A stretch of 64,000 bases of DNA from Amorphochlora amoebiformis (Eukaryota > Cercozoa > Chlorarachniophyceae), in contig BAAHQB010000037.1 of NCBI GenBank assembly GCA_054601695.1, positions 992,001-1,056,000 of the forward strand. Direction: 5' to 3'. Numbering within the stretch: the stretch's first letter is position 1; each line of letters opens with the position of its first letter. The notes under the pieces are model-generated. The model was not told the origin of the DNA. It made no database searches and saw nothing but the letters and a program-made list of their open reading frames with translations. The position numbers and the translations under genes were made by a program. Below, in pieces: positions 1-63,919 of the stretch.

Positions 1-361
1 TCTAGATGATCTCAGATCTATACTTGTATTCATTATAATTCTAAATATATACTAGATATACAAGCCTAGTCTAGCTACTACTAGACTACCAGTACTGGTA
101 GAAAATACGAACAATATGATCATGAACTTTTCACTAGCAGTGGCACGCTTGATTTTCACTTAGCTGGAAGTCATCTAGATCATCTCGGGGCACGCAAAGG
201 TGCACGACCCCTTATTGTGTAAACCAACAAAGCATTCGTTCGTGTGCTCAAACTTTGCTTTTTCAATGCGTGGGTTGAGTAGACGCAGACGTCGGAGTCT
301 GGGGTCCAACCGTCGATGCTATACATTGAGTTCCTGGATAATTAGAATTACATAAATTTGT
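1..361. other. CTAG-rich flank, no gene seen
   Basis: This is complex, non-TA sequence with many CTAG/AGATCT motifs in its first 200 bases (for example tctagatgatctcagatct). It resembles the CTAG-rich blocks near 10.2, 27.0 and 34.2 kb, which lie between genes. Bases 180-330 are more GC-balanced, but I found no splice-bounded frame. It is probably intergenic. Confidence 0.4.
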
Positions 362-603
362 TTATTTAAACAATTTACATGTACGGTCATATACACACAC
401 ACATATATATATATATATATATCCATTTATATGTACGTATATACTTATATATATGTATGTATGTATTACATACTTAAATTACATATAAATATGTATGCAT
501 ATATATACATATATATATATGTATAACATAATATATATATATATATATATATACATATATAATATATATATACGTCATATATATTATATATATATATATA
601 TAC

Positions 604-640
<37 letters not shown>

Positions 641-654
641 TATATATATACTAA

Positions 655-686
<32 letters not shown>

Positions 687-733
687 CAGGTATATTTATA
701 TGATATAATAAATATATACACAGATATACATAC

Positions 734-775
<42 letters not shown>

Positions 776-816
776 TATATTCATATATGTACACACACAT
801 ATACACATGTACGCAA

Positions 817-863
<47 letters not shown>

Positions 864-897
864 TTGTAATTTTTGCATGTAAATATGTGTATGTCAT

Positions 898-940
<43 letters not shown>

Positions 941-1028
941 GTATACATACATATACATGTATGAATTATTTACATTATGTATACTTATATATATATATAT
1001 ATACATACATGTACACATAAATACATAT

Positions 1029-1076
<48 letters not shown>

Positions 1077-1304
1077 TATATATACATATATATATATACA
1101 TATATATATTATATGTATATAAAATATAATATACATATATGTATTATAATAGATATTCATATATGTATATATATGTGTGTATATATATATATATGTATAT
1201 ATATATATGTATATAGATACACAATATATATATATATATATAAAATATGTATATATAACATAATATACATGTATGATGAAGCAAATCTTTCTCTTTACAT
1301 GTAT

Positions 1305-1376
<72 letters not shown>

Positions 1377-1416
1377 GTTATCCTCTAATATAAATAATAT
1401 ATATATATATATATAC

Positions 1417-1451
<35 letters not shown>

Positions 1452-1481
1452 CATATTATATATACACACACACACACAAAC

Positions 1482-1517
<36 letters not shown>

Positions 1518-1578
1518 TATATATCAGGAGGCCACCGTCGTTTCGGTGTCTGAGGACGGATGGCAGGTTAGATTGCTT

Positions 1579-1618
<40 letters not shown>

Positions 1619-1635
1619 ATATGCATACACATATA

Positions 1636-1686
<51 letters not shown>

Positions 1687-1778
1687 GTATGTATATCATA
1701 TATAAATCTATTAGTATCAATACATATTTAAGTATCTATGTACCTATACATGAATATATATATATATATATTACATGA

Positions 1779-1811
<33 letters not shown>

Positions 1812-1836
1812 GTATATATGTGTGTATAAAATACAT

Positions 1837-1898
<62 letters not shown>

Positions 1899-1979
1899 AA
1901 TGCATATTATATGTGTGTGCATTTATATAACATGCACATGATTGGATAAACACGTGCAGGCACATATATAAACACATAC

Positions 1980-2015
<36 letters not shown>

Positions 2016-2047
2016 GTGTATATATGTACACATATATATATATATAT

Positions 2048-2114
<67 letters not shown>

Positions 2115-2164
2115 ATATATTACATATACATATATATGATGTATATATATATATACATATTTAC

Positions 2165-2220
<56 letters not shown>

Positions 2221-2259
2221 ATATATGTACATATGTATGTATATATATATATATATACC

Positions 2260-2313
<54 letters not shown>

Positions 2314-2319
2314 GATATG

Positions 2320-2369
<50 letters not shown>

Positions 2370-2385
2370 ATACATATATATTATA

Positions 2386-2436
<51 letters not shown>

Positions 2437-2480
2437 TCTACATATTCATATATATATATATATATATACATATATAATAT

Positions 2481-2512
<32 letters not shown>

Positions 2513-2600
2513 ATATATATTATATATGTATGTATATACATATATTGTGTGTGTGTGTGTGTTTGTTTCTATGTATTATTACATATACACATATATACAC

Positions 2601-2664
<64 letters not shown>

Positions 2665-2676
2665 TGTACATGGACG

Positions 2677-2747
<71 letters not shown>

Positions 2748-2772
2748 TAATATATATACATATATATATATG

Positions 2773-2831
<59 letters not shown>

Positions 2832-2853
2832 CATATGTGTATATATATGTGTG

Positions 2854-2892
<39 letters not shown>

Positions 2893-2909
2893 ATATATTT
2901 ACATATATG

Positions 2910-2952
<43 letters not shown>

Positions 2953-2970
2953 TGTGTGTGTGTGTGTGTG
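362..2970. repeat. (TA)n microsatellite sea with (CA/TG)n runs
   Basis: About 2.6 kb of almost uninterrupted (TA)n broken by short ACACAC, TGTGTG, ATGTA and ATACATA variants. All long open frames here are low-complexity Y/I translations and are not coding. The only complex island is the 40-base segment near 1527-1566. Confidence 0.95.
1527..1566 (+). CDS. possible orphan exon in TA sea
   Basis: A GC-balanced 40-base island lies between a TATATCAG acceptor and a GGCAG|GTTAGATTGC donor inside pure TA repeat. One frame reads [13 protein letters not shown]. It has the same form as the proven exons elsewhere in the window, but I could not connect it to a neighbour or to a known protein. It could belong to a gene starting to the left of SOR, or be chance. 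Confidence 0.3.
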
Positions 2971-3611
2971 TAATCACCGTGAAAGGCAACCGCGCAAAAT
3001 CAATCTCCAAGTCGCACCACCAAATCTGACCCACCTCCCACCCCCTATCGCTGGACACCCCGTCCCCCCTACATAATCGACATCCAGCAGAGGTATCCTA
3101 GGAGAGTCTTCCGCAGACCATGGGTATGGTTAGGTTTAACAGGGTTAAGGGTAGCCGTTAGGAGGGCTATAGCCAAACCAGATGCCTGAAGAGTTGTTGA
3201 GATCGACAGCAGCTGGACCTGGGATATGGGTGACAAGGAGATCTCATATTAGGGTGGGATGTGTTAGAAGGCGCGGTTAGGTTATGGATAGTCAATAGAT
3301 CAACATCGGGTTGAGAAAAGAAAGTGAAACTGGTCAGGATAGGAAGGTGGAGTTTGATTCCGAACACTCGCTGGTTAGGGATAGAGCTCTAGGAAGAAAA
3401 GAGAGGGGTTAGTTTTGATGTAAGAGGAATGTTCTTCACCTCGGATGGGTGAACGCTGGCCGAAGGACACTTTGTTCGGTATCTGTAGCCGATTCCATGT
3501 TGGGACGAGCATTACATGTAAAATTACAAATGAGTGTAATGTTTCAAAAACGGGATGATTCCAATACAAACAATCCATTCTGCTCACATTCATTTGCTTA
3601 TCACCTTCCAG

Positions 3612-3836
3612 GGGAGAGTGTGACGGTGCACCCCGGGCCCTGCGCTTTGCACAAGGCTATGCATGGGCGAAGACTTCATGGCAATCTTGATCGCCAGGAG
3701 GGCCCGTACAATCGTCGGGATGGATGCGGATCTGATTATGTGGTATGGATTTGTAACATACTTTTGCATATATTCTGCGTTGGCTATGCGTGTATTCTCC
3801 TCCTTTTCAGGTACTCGTACGCCGAATACCCCGGAG
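3612..3836 (+). CDS. possible two-exon coding island upstream of SOR
   Basis: The acceptor CCTTCCAG at 3604-3611, donor GTGGTATGG near 3741, a 69-base intron with a TTTTCAG acceptor ending at 3809, and donor GGAG|GTATCG near 3836 look like two exons. Two frames remain possible. The better one starts at ATG 3663 (MGEDFMAILIARR) and joins across the intron to read MWYSYAEYPG. I do not recognise either reading and could not join it in phase to the SOR exons, so it may be a separate small gene or non-coding. The remaining complex DNA between 2970 and 4100 showed nothing I can support. Confidence 0.25.
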
Positions 3837-4100
3837 GTATCGTAAGGGCTAAAGGAACTAAATGGTCGGGAAAATTTTACTTAATTCACCTGATTCCTTC
3901 TTATTCGATAGGATGACACCAATAATGTCAAACCCAGTATTGCACCTTGTATTCGTACATCCCCTCGCGGGTGTCACACTGTTAGTGACAACTTCGGGCC
4001 ACTGACCGTTACTGCCTGTAGTCCCGGGAATTCTTATAATATGTAAATTTATCGCTACTTTGGATTCCGAACCAGGGCACGTGTCAATTCCTCCAAGACG

Positions 4101-8349
<4,249 letters not shown>

Positions 8350-8602
8350 AAGAAATTAGGGTTAGGGCTAGGACCAAGGGCAAGAAGAACGTACACAGTT
8401 CAGATTAATGATTATATTATGTATGTATATTTCTATATGAATGTATGTAAATGTATGCATAAATAGATATGTATATGATATATGTATATGTATATGTATA
8501 TTATACACATATATATATATATATATATATATGCAACCACGTTTATGTGTATTATAAAATATAGATATGTAAATATATATATATATATACATATACATAT
8601 AC

Positions 8603-8635
<33 letters not shown>

Positions 8636-8780
8636 TATAATACATATATATTATATATATGTACGTGTGTGTGTGTGTATTTATGAATACATACGTATAT
8701 ACATGTTCATATTATATAGAGTTTTACGTTTATACTTGTACATATATATATTGATATATCAAGATAAATGGATGAATATA

Positions 8781-8821
<41 letters not shown>

Positions 8822-9091
8822 TTATACACATATACACATATATATATAAATGTGGATATATATATATATATATATATATTTATACAATATATGTTTGTAC
8901 ATGTATATTTGCATGGAATACAGACATAGATAAATACATAACACATATACATATGTATACATGTGTGTGTGTGTGCATTTTATATATATACATACATACA
9001 TATACACATCTTTACATATATATTTGTATATGTACATATGTATGTATGTATATACACACGATATCAACTTCGATAGCTATATATGCAAATT

Positions 9092-9122
<31 letters not shown>

Positions 9123-9560
9123 CATTAATACACATACATATATATATGTATGTATGTATATGTATATGTACATGTACATGTACATGTACATGTACATGCA
9201 TATGTACATGTACATGTGTAAATATGTATAAATATATATATATATATAAATATATATATATATATGCATGCACACACATACACATATGTAAGTATGTGCG
9301 TGTGTGTGTATGAGTGTGGACATCCTAAAAATATAGGATGTTACACATGTACACATATGTATATACACATACACATATATTATACACATACACATATATA
9401 TACATATATACACATACATACATTACACATACACATACACATATATTATACACATACACATATATATACATATATACACATACATACATTACACATACAT
9501 GTATGTATGCATATGTGTATACATACACACATGTATACATGCATACACACACATAAAAAT
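8350..9560. repeat. SOR downstream region: 3' flank then TA/CA/ACATGT repeats
   Basis: After the SOR stop there are about 70 bases of complex DNA with two TTAGGG-like units, then (TA)n and (CA)n. Bases 9160-9215 are (CATGTA)n, itself palindromic. No coding island was found. Confidence 0.7.
9366..9497. repeat. 66-bp tandem duplication of ACACAT-rich sequence
   Basis: Two adjacent near-identical 66-base units built from CACATACACATATATTATAC and TACATATATACACATACATA. The copies are offset by exactly 66 bases (compare the CATATATTATA segments at 9374 and 9440). Confidence 0.8.
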
Positions 9561-9719
9561 CATGATATTCGTTTAGCTGGGACTCATGACGAATTGTAAT
9601 CTCCCGGAGACCTACAATCAGCCAATACACGCATGTGATCTAGTTGATCTAGTCGGATGTCTACATGATTTGAAATTTATATCTAGCACGCAAGTAATGT
9701 GTAAAAATGTGCTAGATCC

Positions 9720-9828
9720 GTTGTAAAAGTAAATCCAAGTATGGTGTGCGCCGACATGAATGCATAAATAGTATATATGTATGTAGACAGTGTATGCAAA
9801 TATATACATATATATGTGTATATATGAC

Positions 9829-9863
<35 letters not shown>

Positions 9864-9924
9864 TATCAATTGTGCATGCACATACATATACATACCGTAC
9901 ATATGCATTCATATCATAGTATAC

Positions 9925-9966
<42 letters not shown>

Positions 9967-10158
9967 TTATGTATACTATGATATGAATGCATATGTACGG
10001 TATGTATATGTATGTGCATGCACAATTGATATATATATATATATATATGTCATATATACACATATATATGTATATATTTGCATACACTGTCTACATACAT
10101 ATATACTATTTATGCATTCATGTCGGCGCTCACCATACTTGGATTTACTTTTACAACG
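9720..10158. repeat. 439-bp near-perfect inverted repeat (palindrome)
   Basis: The left arm, starting TTGTAAAAGTAAATCCAAG near 9721, is repeated in reverse complement and ends at about 10158. The arms are about 200 bases each and meet at a (TA)n centre near 9930-9964. I see one clear mismatch in the unique part (GTGTGCGCC versus the equivalent of GTGAGCGCC) plus small differences in TA tract length. Both arms contain complex sequence (GCATGCACAATTGAT, CCGTACATATGCATTCATA), so this is not just TA self-complementarity. It lies between the convergent SOR and VAC14 genes. It could be a foldback element or a recent inverted duplication. Confidence 0.93.
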
Positions 10159-10700
10159 AGATCTAATAGATGTGTATATACCTAGATACTAGATATATAT
10201 ATATACTAGACTATGATACTTAGAAATGGTGCACGTGCGATATCGTGCGTGCATATCTAGCATATGCTAGATGTTACTAGTGTTATATGTCTCTGCGCAC
10301 ATGAGCCGTTAGTCTAGTTATACACGACGTGTACTGCTCTAGATATTCTTGTACTCTAGGCACTAGACTCTCAGTCTCATATGTATGTAGTATCTAGAGT
10401 ATATCTGTATATATAATACACACACTCGTCTCCAGTCTCGACACTGATTCAACCCTCCACTAATCGATCAAGCTGAATTTGCTGCGAGCATGTGAATTTC
10501 AACTAGCTGGACTATATTTTGGTAGTCATTACTGCTTCCTCTCATCTCGTACGCGTGTCGGCCTCACAACTCCCTTCTTTTCTTCGCTGTACCTCTTCCT
10601 AGTGACATGTGTTTATCTACTGAGGATACTACATGAAAAAAACGATAATATGTATGTACGGATAGATATTTGTGTAACATATAAGTATAAATAAAAATAC
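10159..10700. other. CTAG-rich intergenic block
   Basis: Complex sequence with many CTAG motifs (CTAGATACTAGATATATA, TACTAGACTATG, TCTAGAGTATATC), followed from 10440 by more balanced DNA with no supported exon. It sits between the SOR 3' end and the VAC14 3' end. From 10700 to 11180 the sequence returns to (TA)n. Confidence 0.6.
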
Positions 10701-10830
10701 ACACACACAACATGTATCTGTATGTGTATGTATATGTATAAGTATATATATATATATATATATATAAATATATATGTATATAAATATATTTAGGAAAATA
10801 TAAATATATTATATGTGTATAACTATATGC

Positions 10831-10887
<57 letters not shown>

Positions 10888-10930
10888 CATATATACACAT
10901 ATTATATATATATATATATATAAATATTAT

Positions 10931-10988
<58 letters not shown>

Positions 10989-11019
10989 CATATCTATATT
11001 TACATGTTCTTCAACACAC

Positions 11020-11078
<59 letters not shown>

Positions 11079-11113
11079 TACATATATGAAGATATAAGTA
11101 TACACATACATAG

Positions 11114-11157
<44 letters not shown>

Positions 11158-11180
11158 CCTGAACATGTTTTATTATTATT

Positions 11181-25167
<13,987 letters not shown>

Positions 25168-25420
25168 CCTTTCAATCCCATTCCAGCCCGAGGACTCGTG
25201 GCGATGTCACGTATTATAGAGCGTGACGTCATGCAATAAGCTTATTTACGGTATATTATACTTAGATATGTAGATATCCCCTTTTATTTATATCAATAGT
25301 CCGGGTTTGGTAAAACCGCCTAGACTGAACATCTCGAACCTGTTAGCATATCGATATCCGTGATTACCAAATCTCCGGTGGGGCAAGGCGGCGAGACGAA
25401 TCCGACACCTGTTCCCCAAG
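25168..25420. promoter_or_regulatory. bidirectional promoter between VAC14 and PP2C
   Basis: 253 bases of GC-balanced, TA-repeat-free DNA separate the two divergent start codons (VAC14 ATG at 25167, PP2C ATG at 25421). A shared promoter is inferred from spacing only. The stretch has AT-rich parts (TTATTTACGGTATATTATAC near 25240-25260), but no defined element is certain. Confidence 0.5.
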
Positions 25421-26678
25421 ATGGGGATCTGTTCTTCAACAGCTGACCAAGAAAATGGGGACAATACAACAAGGCCAGATGAAAAAGCTGTGCAGAGACG
25501 TCGTCTGTCTGTGACTGCAAAGCATGTGGATACTCACCGCAATGCGAACGACAACGCCCCCGATCTCGACTACATCGCAATAGAGAAGAAACTCAGCATT
25601 GAGGAGAAGAAATCTATGGTCGGGATGAAAATCGGGGCAAGAAGCAACAAGGGTCATGTTCCATACAACCCAGACAAAGTGAATCAAGACAGATTCATTG
25701 TCAAGTTTAATCTCGGGGGAAACGAGGAGGTTGCCCTCTTTGGGGTTTTTGATGGTCATGGCGAGCATGGACATCACGTCTCTTCCTTCGTCAAGAATAG
25801 CCTACCCCGCCATCTAGATAGTCATGGCGAAATCAAGTCAAATCCAGAGAAGGCTATATTGGAGGCCACGGAGAAGATGGTCCAGGAGCTGGACAGGAAA
25901 AACATCAACACAACCTTCAGTGGAACCACAGCTATATACTGTGTGAAGGTCGCCAAGATGCTGTACGTGGCCAACATTGGAGACTCAAGAGCAGCCTTGG
26001 GAAGGCTAGCGGATGGGAAGTACGAAGCTATTGGGCTTTCAGAGGACCAAAAGCCTGACAACCCGGAAGAGAAGAAGCGAATCCTGGCCTCAGGCGGTCG
26101 TGTTGAGCCACTTCCTGGTTGTGAAATGACATTCAGTGAGATTGTATGCAAATGTACATGTACGGGTGACTGACATAATACACAATCCTTAGGCATGCCT
26201 GGTGAGGACTGTGGACCCCATCGGGTGTGGCTCAGAAACGTCGACGTGCCCGGACTAGCCATGTCTAGATCTATTGGGGATAAAATTAGCCAGCGGGTGG
26301 GGGTTATCTCTGTTCCAGAGATAAAAATTCACGAACTAAAGGGGGAAGACTCATTCATCGTGCTTGCGTCAGACGGTAAATTTAGCCCACACTCACTGAT
26401 TTAGGCACCATTCCTGATGCTACTCCATATTAGGGGTGTGGGAGTTTATGGAGAACGAAGAAGTTATTGATTTTGTGGGCGAGAGAGTTGAGGACGTCAC
26501 TCAGTGTGCAGTCGATCTGGCGAAAAGAGCGAATGAGAAGTGGAAACAAGAGGAGGATGTCATCGACGATATAACATGGTATGTAAATCCGTAACATTAT
26601 TTCCACCCTCTAATTCCCCTTATCCTGGACAGTGTTGTTGTGAGATTTCTGCAAGAAAAGAAAGAAGCCTCGGATTAG
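25421..26678 (+). CDS. PP2C-family (PPM) Ser/Thr phosphatase, four exons
   Basis: Mg/Mn-dependent protein phosphatase. Exons 25421-26117, 26193-26375, 26434-26578 and 26633-26678 total 1071 nt, or 356 aa plus TAG, with consistent phases. All PP2C motifs are present: NQDRF (88-92), FGVFDGHG (107-114), FSGTTA (166-171), IGDSR (186-190), EDQKPDNPEEKKRI, GGRVEPLPG, LAMSRSIGD, ASDGVWEF across the exon 2/3 junction, and DDIT near the C terminus. The metal-binding Asps are kept. The N terminus MGICSS has Gly2 for N-myristoylation and Cys4 for palmitoylation, suggesting membrane anchoring; residues 3-50 look disordered. The introns are short (about 55-75 nt) and lack TA expansion, unlike the neighbours. 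A longer reading through 26173 ignores the GTTGTG donor at 26118 and loses the family match. Confidence 0.95.
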
Positions 26679-26879
26679 TGCCCCGAAGAAATAGCGTGAA
26701 TCGCAGTAGAACGAATTCTCCAGTCCAACAACTGCGATTGTGCGGCGATTGTGCGGCTACTATTTCAGTCACGAACAGTCACACAATTCACGCGTGTGTT
26801 AATTCTTTTATTTTAGATTCATTATACTCTGTATCCTAACTTTTTGCCCCCTGTTATCATAAAGATATCAATGCTGTAC

Positions 26880-27268
26880 GAATTTCGCTAGTAGCCAGAC
26901 GGCTAGACGGGTCCTCGAAGTTAACTCTTTTTCTAGTTTAAAAATTTAAAGTCTGTACAATGATATAATATGTAGATCTCCAGATCTGTACATATGTATG
27001 CAGTGTATGATACTGTGTATCTACTAGATCTAGTGTATACTCTAGCTATCTAGTAGATCTAGCAGATTTTCTAGATTTTTGTACATATATACCAACAGAT
27101 CCTAGAGATCTAGAGATAGTCTAGATCTAGAGATAGTACCTAGAGATCTAGAGATAGTACCTAGAGTACCTGTAACATAATAGTAATCTAGGTAATATAC
27201 TATCTAGACTATTGTGAACACTATACTAGTATAGTATGATAGGTATCTAGAGTAAAAAAATACTATAA

Positions 27269-27280
<12 letters not shown>
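26880..27280. repeat. CTAG-rich block with 21-bp AGATCTAGAGATAGTACCT repeats
   Basis: Very dense CTAG/AGATCT sequence. Around 27100-27170 a unit of about 21 bases (core TCTAGAGATAGTACCTAGAGA) is repeated about three times. The block lies between the PP2C and eL37 genes. From 27260 to 27620 it grades into (TA)n with CTAG interruptions. Confidence 0.75.
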
Positions 27281-27300
<20 letters not shown>

Positions 27301-27450
27301 TATATATATGTAATATTATGTATATAACATATATATATATCTATATATATATATATATATATATGTAATCTAGATAATGTTTTGATATCTGGGATATACT
27401 GGATATATATTATATATCTAGTATATACTAGTATATATATATATATATAT

Positions 27451-27502
<52 letters not shown>

Positions 27503-27526
27503 CTAGATTCTAGATACGTGATATAT

Positions 27527-27573
<47 letters not shown>

Positions 27574-27769
27574 TAGATACGAGAGTGTATATATACTCGT
27601 ATAATCGTACTATGTCGTACATAAATATATAGGCTTATTTCAATTTGAACAAATTAGTACTAGTAGTAGTGATATCGTTACTCTACTCTACGAGTGCGGT
27701 CAACGCGATCATAGTCAGTTCTAGATCTAGAGTATATCCTATGTTCTGCTATCGGATTATCTATCATGG

Positions 27770-28475
27770 TTGGGGTTTGGGTTAGTTAAGGGTTAGGGTT
27801 GGGTTACTAGTAACTTACTCTAGTTACTAGGCTTGGTATCAACCGTCAACTAAGCTAGAGTTAGGGTGTGGCCGTGTGGGTTAGGGTTAGGGTTTGGGTT
27901 AGGGACCTTAGGGTATCACTAGTATCAGGTTAGGGTTAGGGTTATCGTCAGGATCAGATTATTCAGCATGTCTCAGTCCTGACAGGGTTAGGGTTAGGTT
28001 TAGATCAGGGTATCAAGCCAGAGGGGTTTGGGTTAGGGTTAGCTAGTTAGGGCTTGGGTTAGGTGTCAGGTTAGGGTTTAGGGTTCGGGTTAGGCCACGG
28101 TTAGGGTTTCGATTAGGGTACCAAGCTAGAATTAGGGTTTGGGTTAGAGTGTCAGGGTTTGTTGGGGTGTCAGGTTAGGATTAGGGTGTCGGGTTACGGT
28201 TAGGATTAGGTTAGGGTTAGGGTCAGGATTAGGATGTCAGGTTAGGGTTAGGGGTGTCAGGTTAGGGTTAGGGTTAGGGTTAGGGTTAGAGGGTGGGTTA
28301 GGGTTAGGATTGGGGTATCAAACTAGAGTTAGGGTTTGGGTTAGGGTGTCAGGTTTGGGTTAGGGTGTCAGGTTAGGATTAGGGCGTCGGGTTCCGGTTA
28401 GGGGGCTAGGGTTAGGGTTAGGATTAGGTTGTCAGGTTAGGGTTTGGGTGTCAGTAGGGTTAGGGTTAGACTATT
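27770..28475 (+). repeat. large degenerate TTAGGG array
   Basis: About 700 bases of GGGTTAGGG/GGTTTGGG units with a superimposed phrase GGGTGTCAGGTTAGG that recurs many times, so a longer higher-order unit exists. All on the plus strand, in the PP2C-eL37 intergenic region. Confidence 0.9.
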
Positions 28476-28479
28476 ACTA

Positions 28480-29710
<1,231 letters not shown>

Positions 29711-29724
29711 AATATGTTGATTCT

Positions 29725-29860
29725 AGGGAGAGAGGCGGGGGGAGGGAGAAGAAGTGCGAGGGAAAGATACTGAAAGTGAAGAAGAGAGCGGCAGACAAGG
29801 AGGATAGTGAAAAGCAGACAAGTTGGAGCAAACGGTAGAGAAGGAGACGAAAGGATCCCC
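29725..29860 (+). repeat. GA-rich tract downstream of eL37
   Basis: Polypurine plus strand (GGGAGAGAGGCGGGGGGAGG), i.e. pyrimidine-rich on the eL37 coding strand. No supported exon. Confidence 0.6.
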
Positions 29861-29947
29861 TACCCTCTATTCTCTACCAGCTAGCGGTTAATGACAGGGA
29901 AACAAATATGAAAAACCCAAGTGATTAGATCCAGGCCAATTTCAAAT

Positions 29948-30676
29948 TTAGCTAGGGACGACTGTCAACGAACGAAATGATATTGCAACCCCTAGAGTTA
30001 GAAATAAATGCGTTGGGGTTATTGTGACCTCCTCCAGGTAGGGCTTGGCTTCCGGTATGGTCCTTGCAAAATTCATAACGCTGTTGAAGTCATGCACAAT
30101 CTGCGGCGTCGTTCTCTGCGGTGGGGCGAACTCCGCCTTTCGAACGCTCTCTCGAAACTAAAAACACCACACACAAGCGCCAGGGATATACACATATTCT
30201 CCGTAGTAGCCAAGCGTATAAGACATTAGTAAGGCTGTAGAGCCGGAACAAACCTTCTTGAGATATCTCATTCGCCCAGAGCCCTCGGTTCTCCGTCTCT
30301 TCGCCTTCTCCCCCCAGTTGTAGCGTCGCATCTTCCTATCAGGGAAACCACACGACGCGCACTTCTTCTTGGACGCGTGGAGGGACCTCTTCCCGCATCG
30401 GCGACATAGAACATGATTCTTATGGTTATGATGCTTGCCTTGGGATGGAGTCCCTTTCTTCCCGCCTCTCATGCTCATGAGCGCCGATAGCACGCCCGAG
30501 CCGAAAGTCCACGGGTTAGCTGTACCCACGCCATTTTGAGCCACCGCTCCCCCTCTGCCAAGTGCCCTTGAATTTTCCTTAAGTTTTGCTCCGCCGTGTT
30601 CCGCATTGCAGTCGGTGCTGCCTGCAGCGAGCAGCAGGAAGATTGAAACAACAGCCGCTTGGGCTGGGGCGGCCAT
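29948..30676 (-). CDS. ribosomal protein eL37 with unusual N- and C-terminal extensions
   Basis: Zinc-ribbon protein of the cytosolic large subunit. Exon 1 (30254-30676) contains a clear eL37 core: [37 protein letters not shown] and GRMRYLKK. Zinc ligands are Cys91, 94, 106 and 109 if counted from ATG 30676. A normal start would be Met67 or Met69 (30478 or 30472). The upstream in-frame 66 codons begin [20 protein letters not shown], a signal-peptide-like stretch, and stay open with coding-like composition. After donor AAG|GTTTG at 30254, an exon from 30157 joins in phase ([15 protein letters not shown]) and runs open to a stop at 29948, or splices at 30029. That C terminus is much longer than usual for eL37 and lacks the normal RRFKNxFRE start. 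The core is certain; the ends are not. Confidence 0.82.
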
Positions 30677-30796
30677 GGAGGGGCTGGGAGAGTCTCTACG
30701 AAATATCCGAAGCTCTGGCCCCGGGTAGCCCCCGGGCAGTAACTACTAACGAGTATGGCTCCCGGTCAAGGTTGACCTCCAGAATTAGCTGCTGAG
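30677..30796. promoter_or_regulatory. short divergent promoter between eL37 and ankyrin gene
   Basis: If eL37 starts at 30676, only 120 bases separate it from the ankyrin gene start at 30797. With the shorter eL37 start the gap is about 320 bases. The region is GC-balanced and free of TA repeat. Promoter role inferred from divergent arrangement only. Confidence 0.4.
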
Positions 30797-34068
<3,272 letters not shown>

Positions 34069-34649
34069 AGATCAATTGTCATAATGTCTATAGTTAGATA
34101 TGCGCAATTATTGCAAAAGTTGCTTTTATAGTATCTGTATAATTATCCAGTTTAGATTGCCAGCCGAGACCTAGCTAGACTAGTAGAGCCTACTACTGGA
34201 TCTAGCTACTAGAGCCAGTAGAGAGCTAAGTGTAGTCAAATAGTAAGATCTAGCAGTCTACTCTAGGCAGTATCTAAACTAAAATAAATTCTAGAACAAG
34301 TTCTAGAAGTTGGCGAATAATATTTAACAGGCCTACTCTAGATTGGCATAAAACTATGAGCACAAATATTATCTAGATTATCTAGATTATCCAGACCTCT
34401 TTCTAGTCATTACTGAATTCTAGAGTTATAATAATCATTCGGTGTAGCTTACAACTTCTCTCTCTATATATATGTTCTGGATACTGCTCTACTCTTTAAA
34501 CTAGTGCTACTACTACTAGTACTACTAGTACTAGTCTAGTAGTAGGCCAGAAAGATGTTCTAGATATTAGTAGATAAGTAGATTGATTCGAGGGATTAAT
34601 ATCATCTCGGTTGTGATGTACAATATACTAGATCAAATAACCGTTATTT
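34069..34649. other. CTAG-rich intergenic spacer
   Basis: Separates the convergent stops of the ankyrin gene (34066-34068) and the large minus-strand gene (34650). It is dense in CTAG, ACTAGT and TCTAGA (for example GCTAGACTAGTAGAGCC and CTACTACTAGTACTACTAG). No (TA)n and no exon. Confidence 0.7.
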
Positions 34650-63868
<29,219 letters not shown>

Positions 63869-63874
63869 CTAAAC

Positions 63875-63919
<45 letters not shown>

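Noticed and set aside
495-3058. Many long frames of alternating Tyr/Ile/His/Cys/Val on both strands
   Set aside because: They are translations of (TA)n and (CA)n repeats that are open in several frames at once; no complexity, no codon bias.
9720-10158. CRISPR or tRNA-like structure
   Set aside because: There is a single inverted repeat without direct repeats and spacers, and no tRNA arms or anticodon loop.
26118-26173. Extension of PP2C exon 1 to the stop at 26173
   Set aside because: Splicing at the GTTGTG donor restores the family sequence (GGRVEPLPG then MPGEDCGPHRVWL) and an exact multiple of three.
27770-28475. True chromosome end (telomere)
   Set aside because: The array is degenerate and flanked on both sides by single-copy genes.
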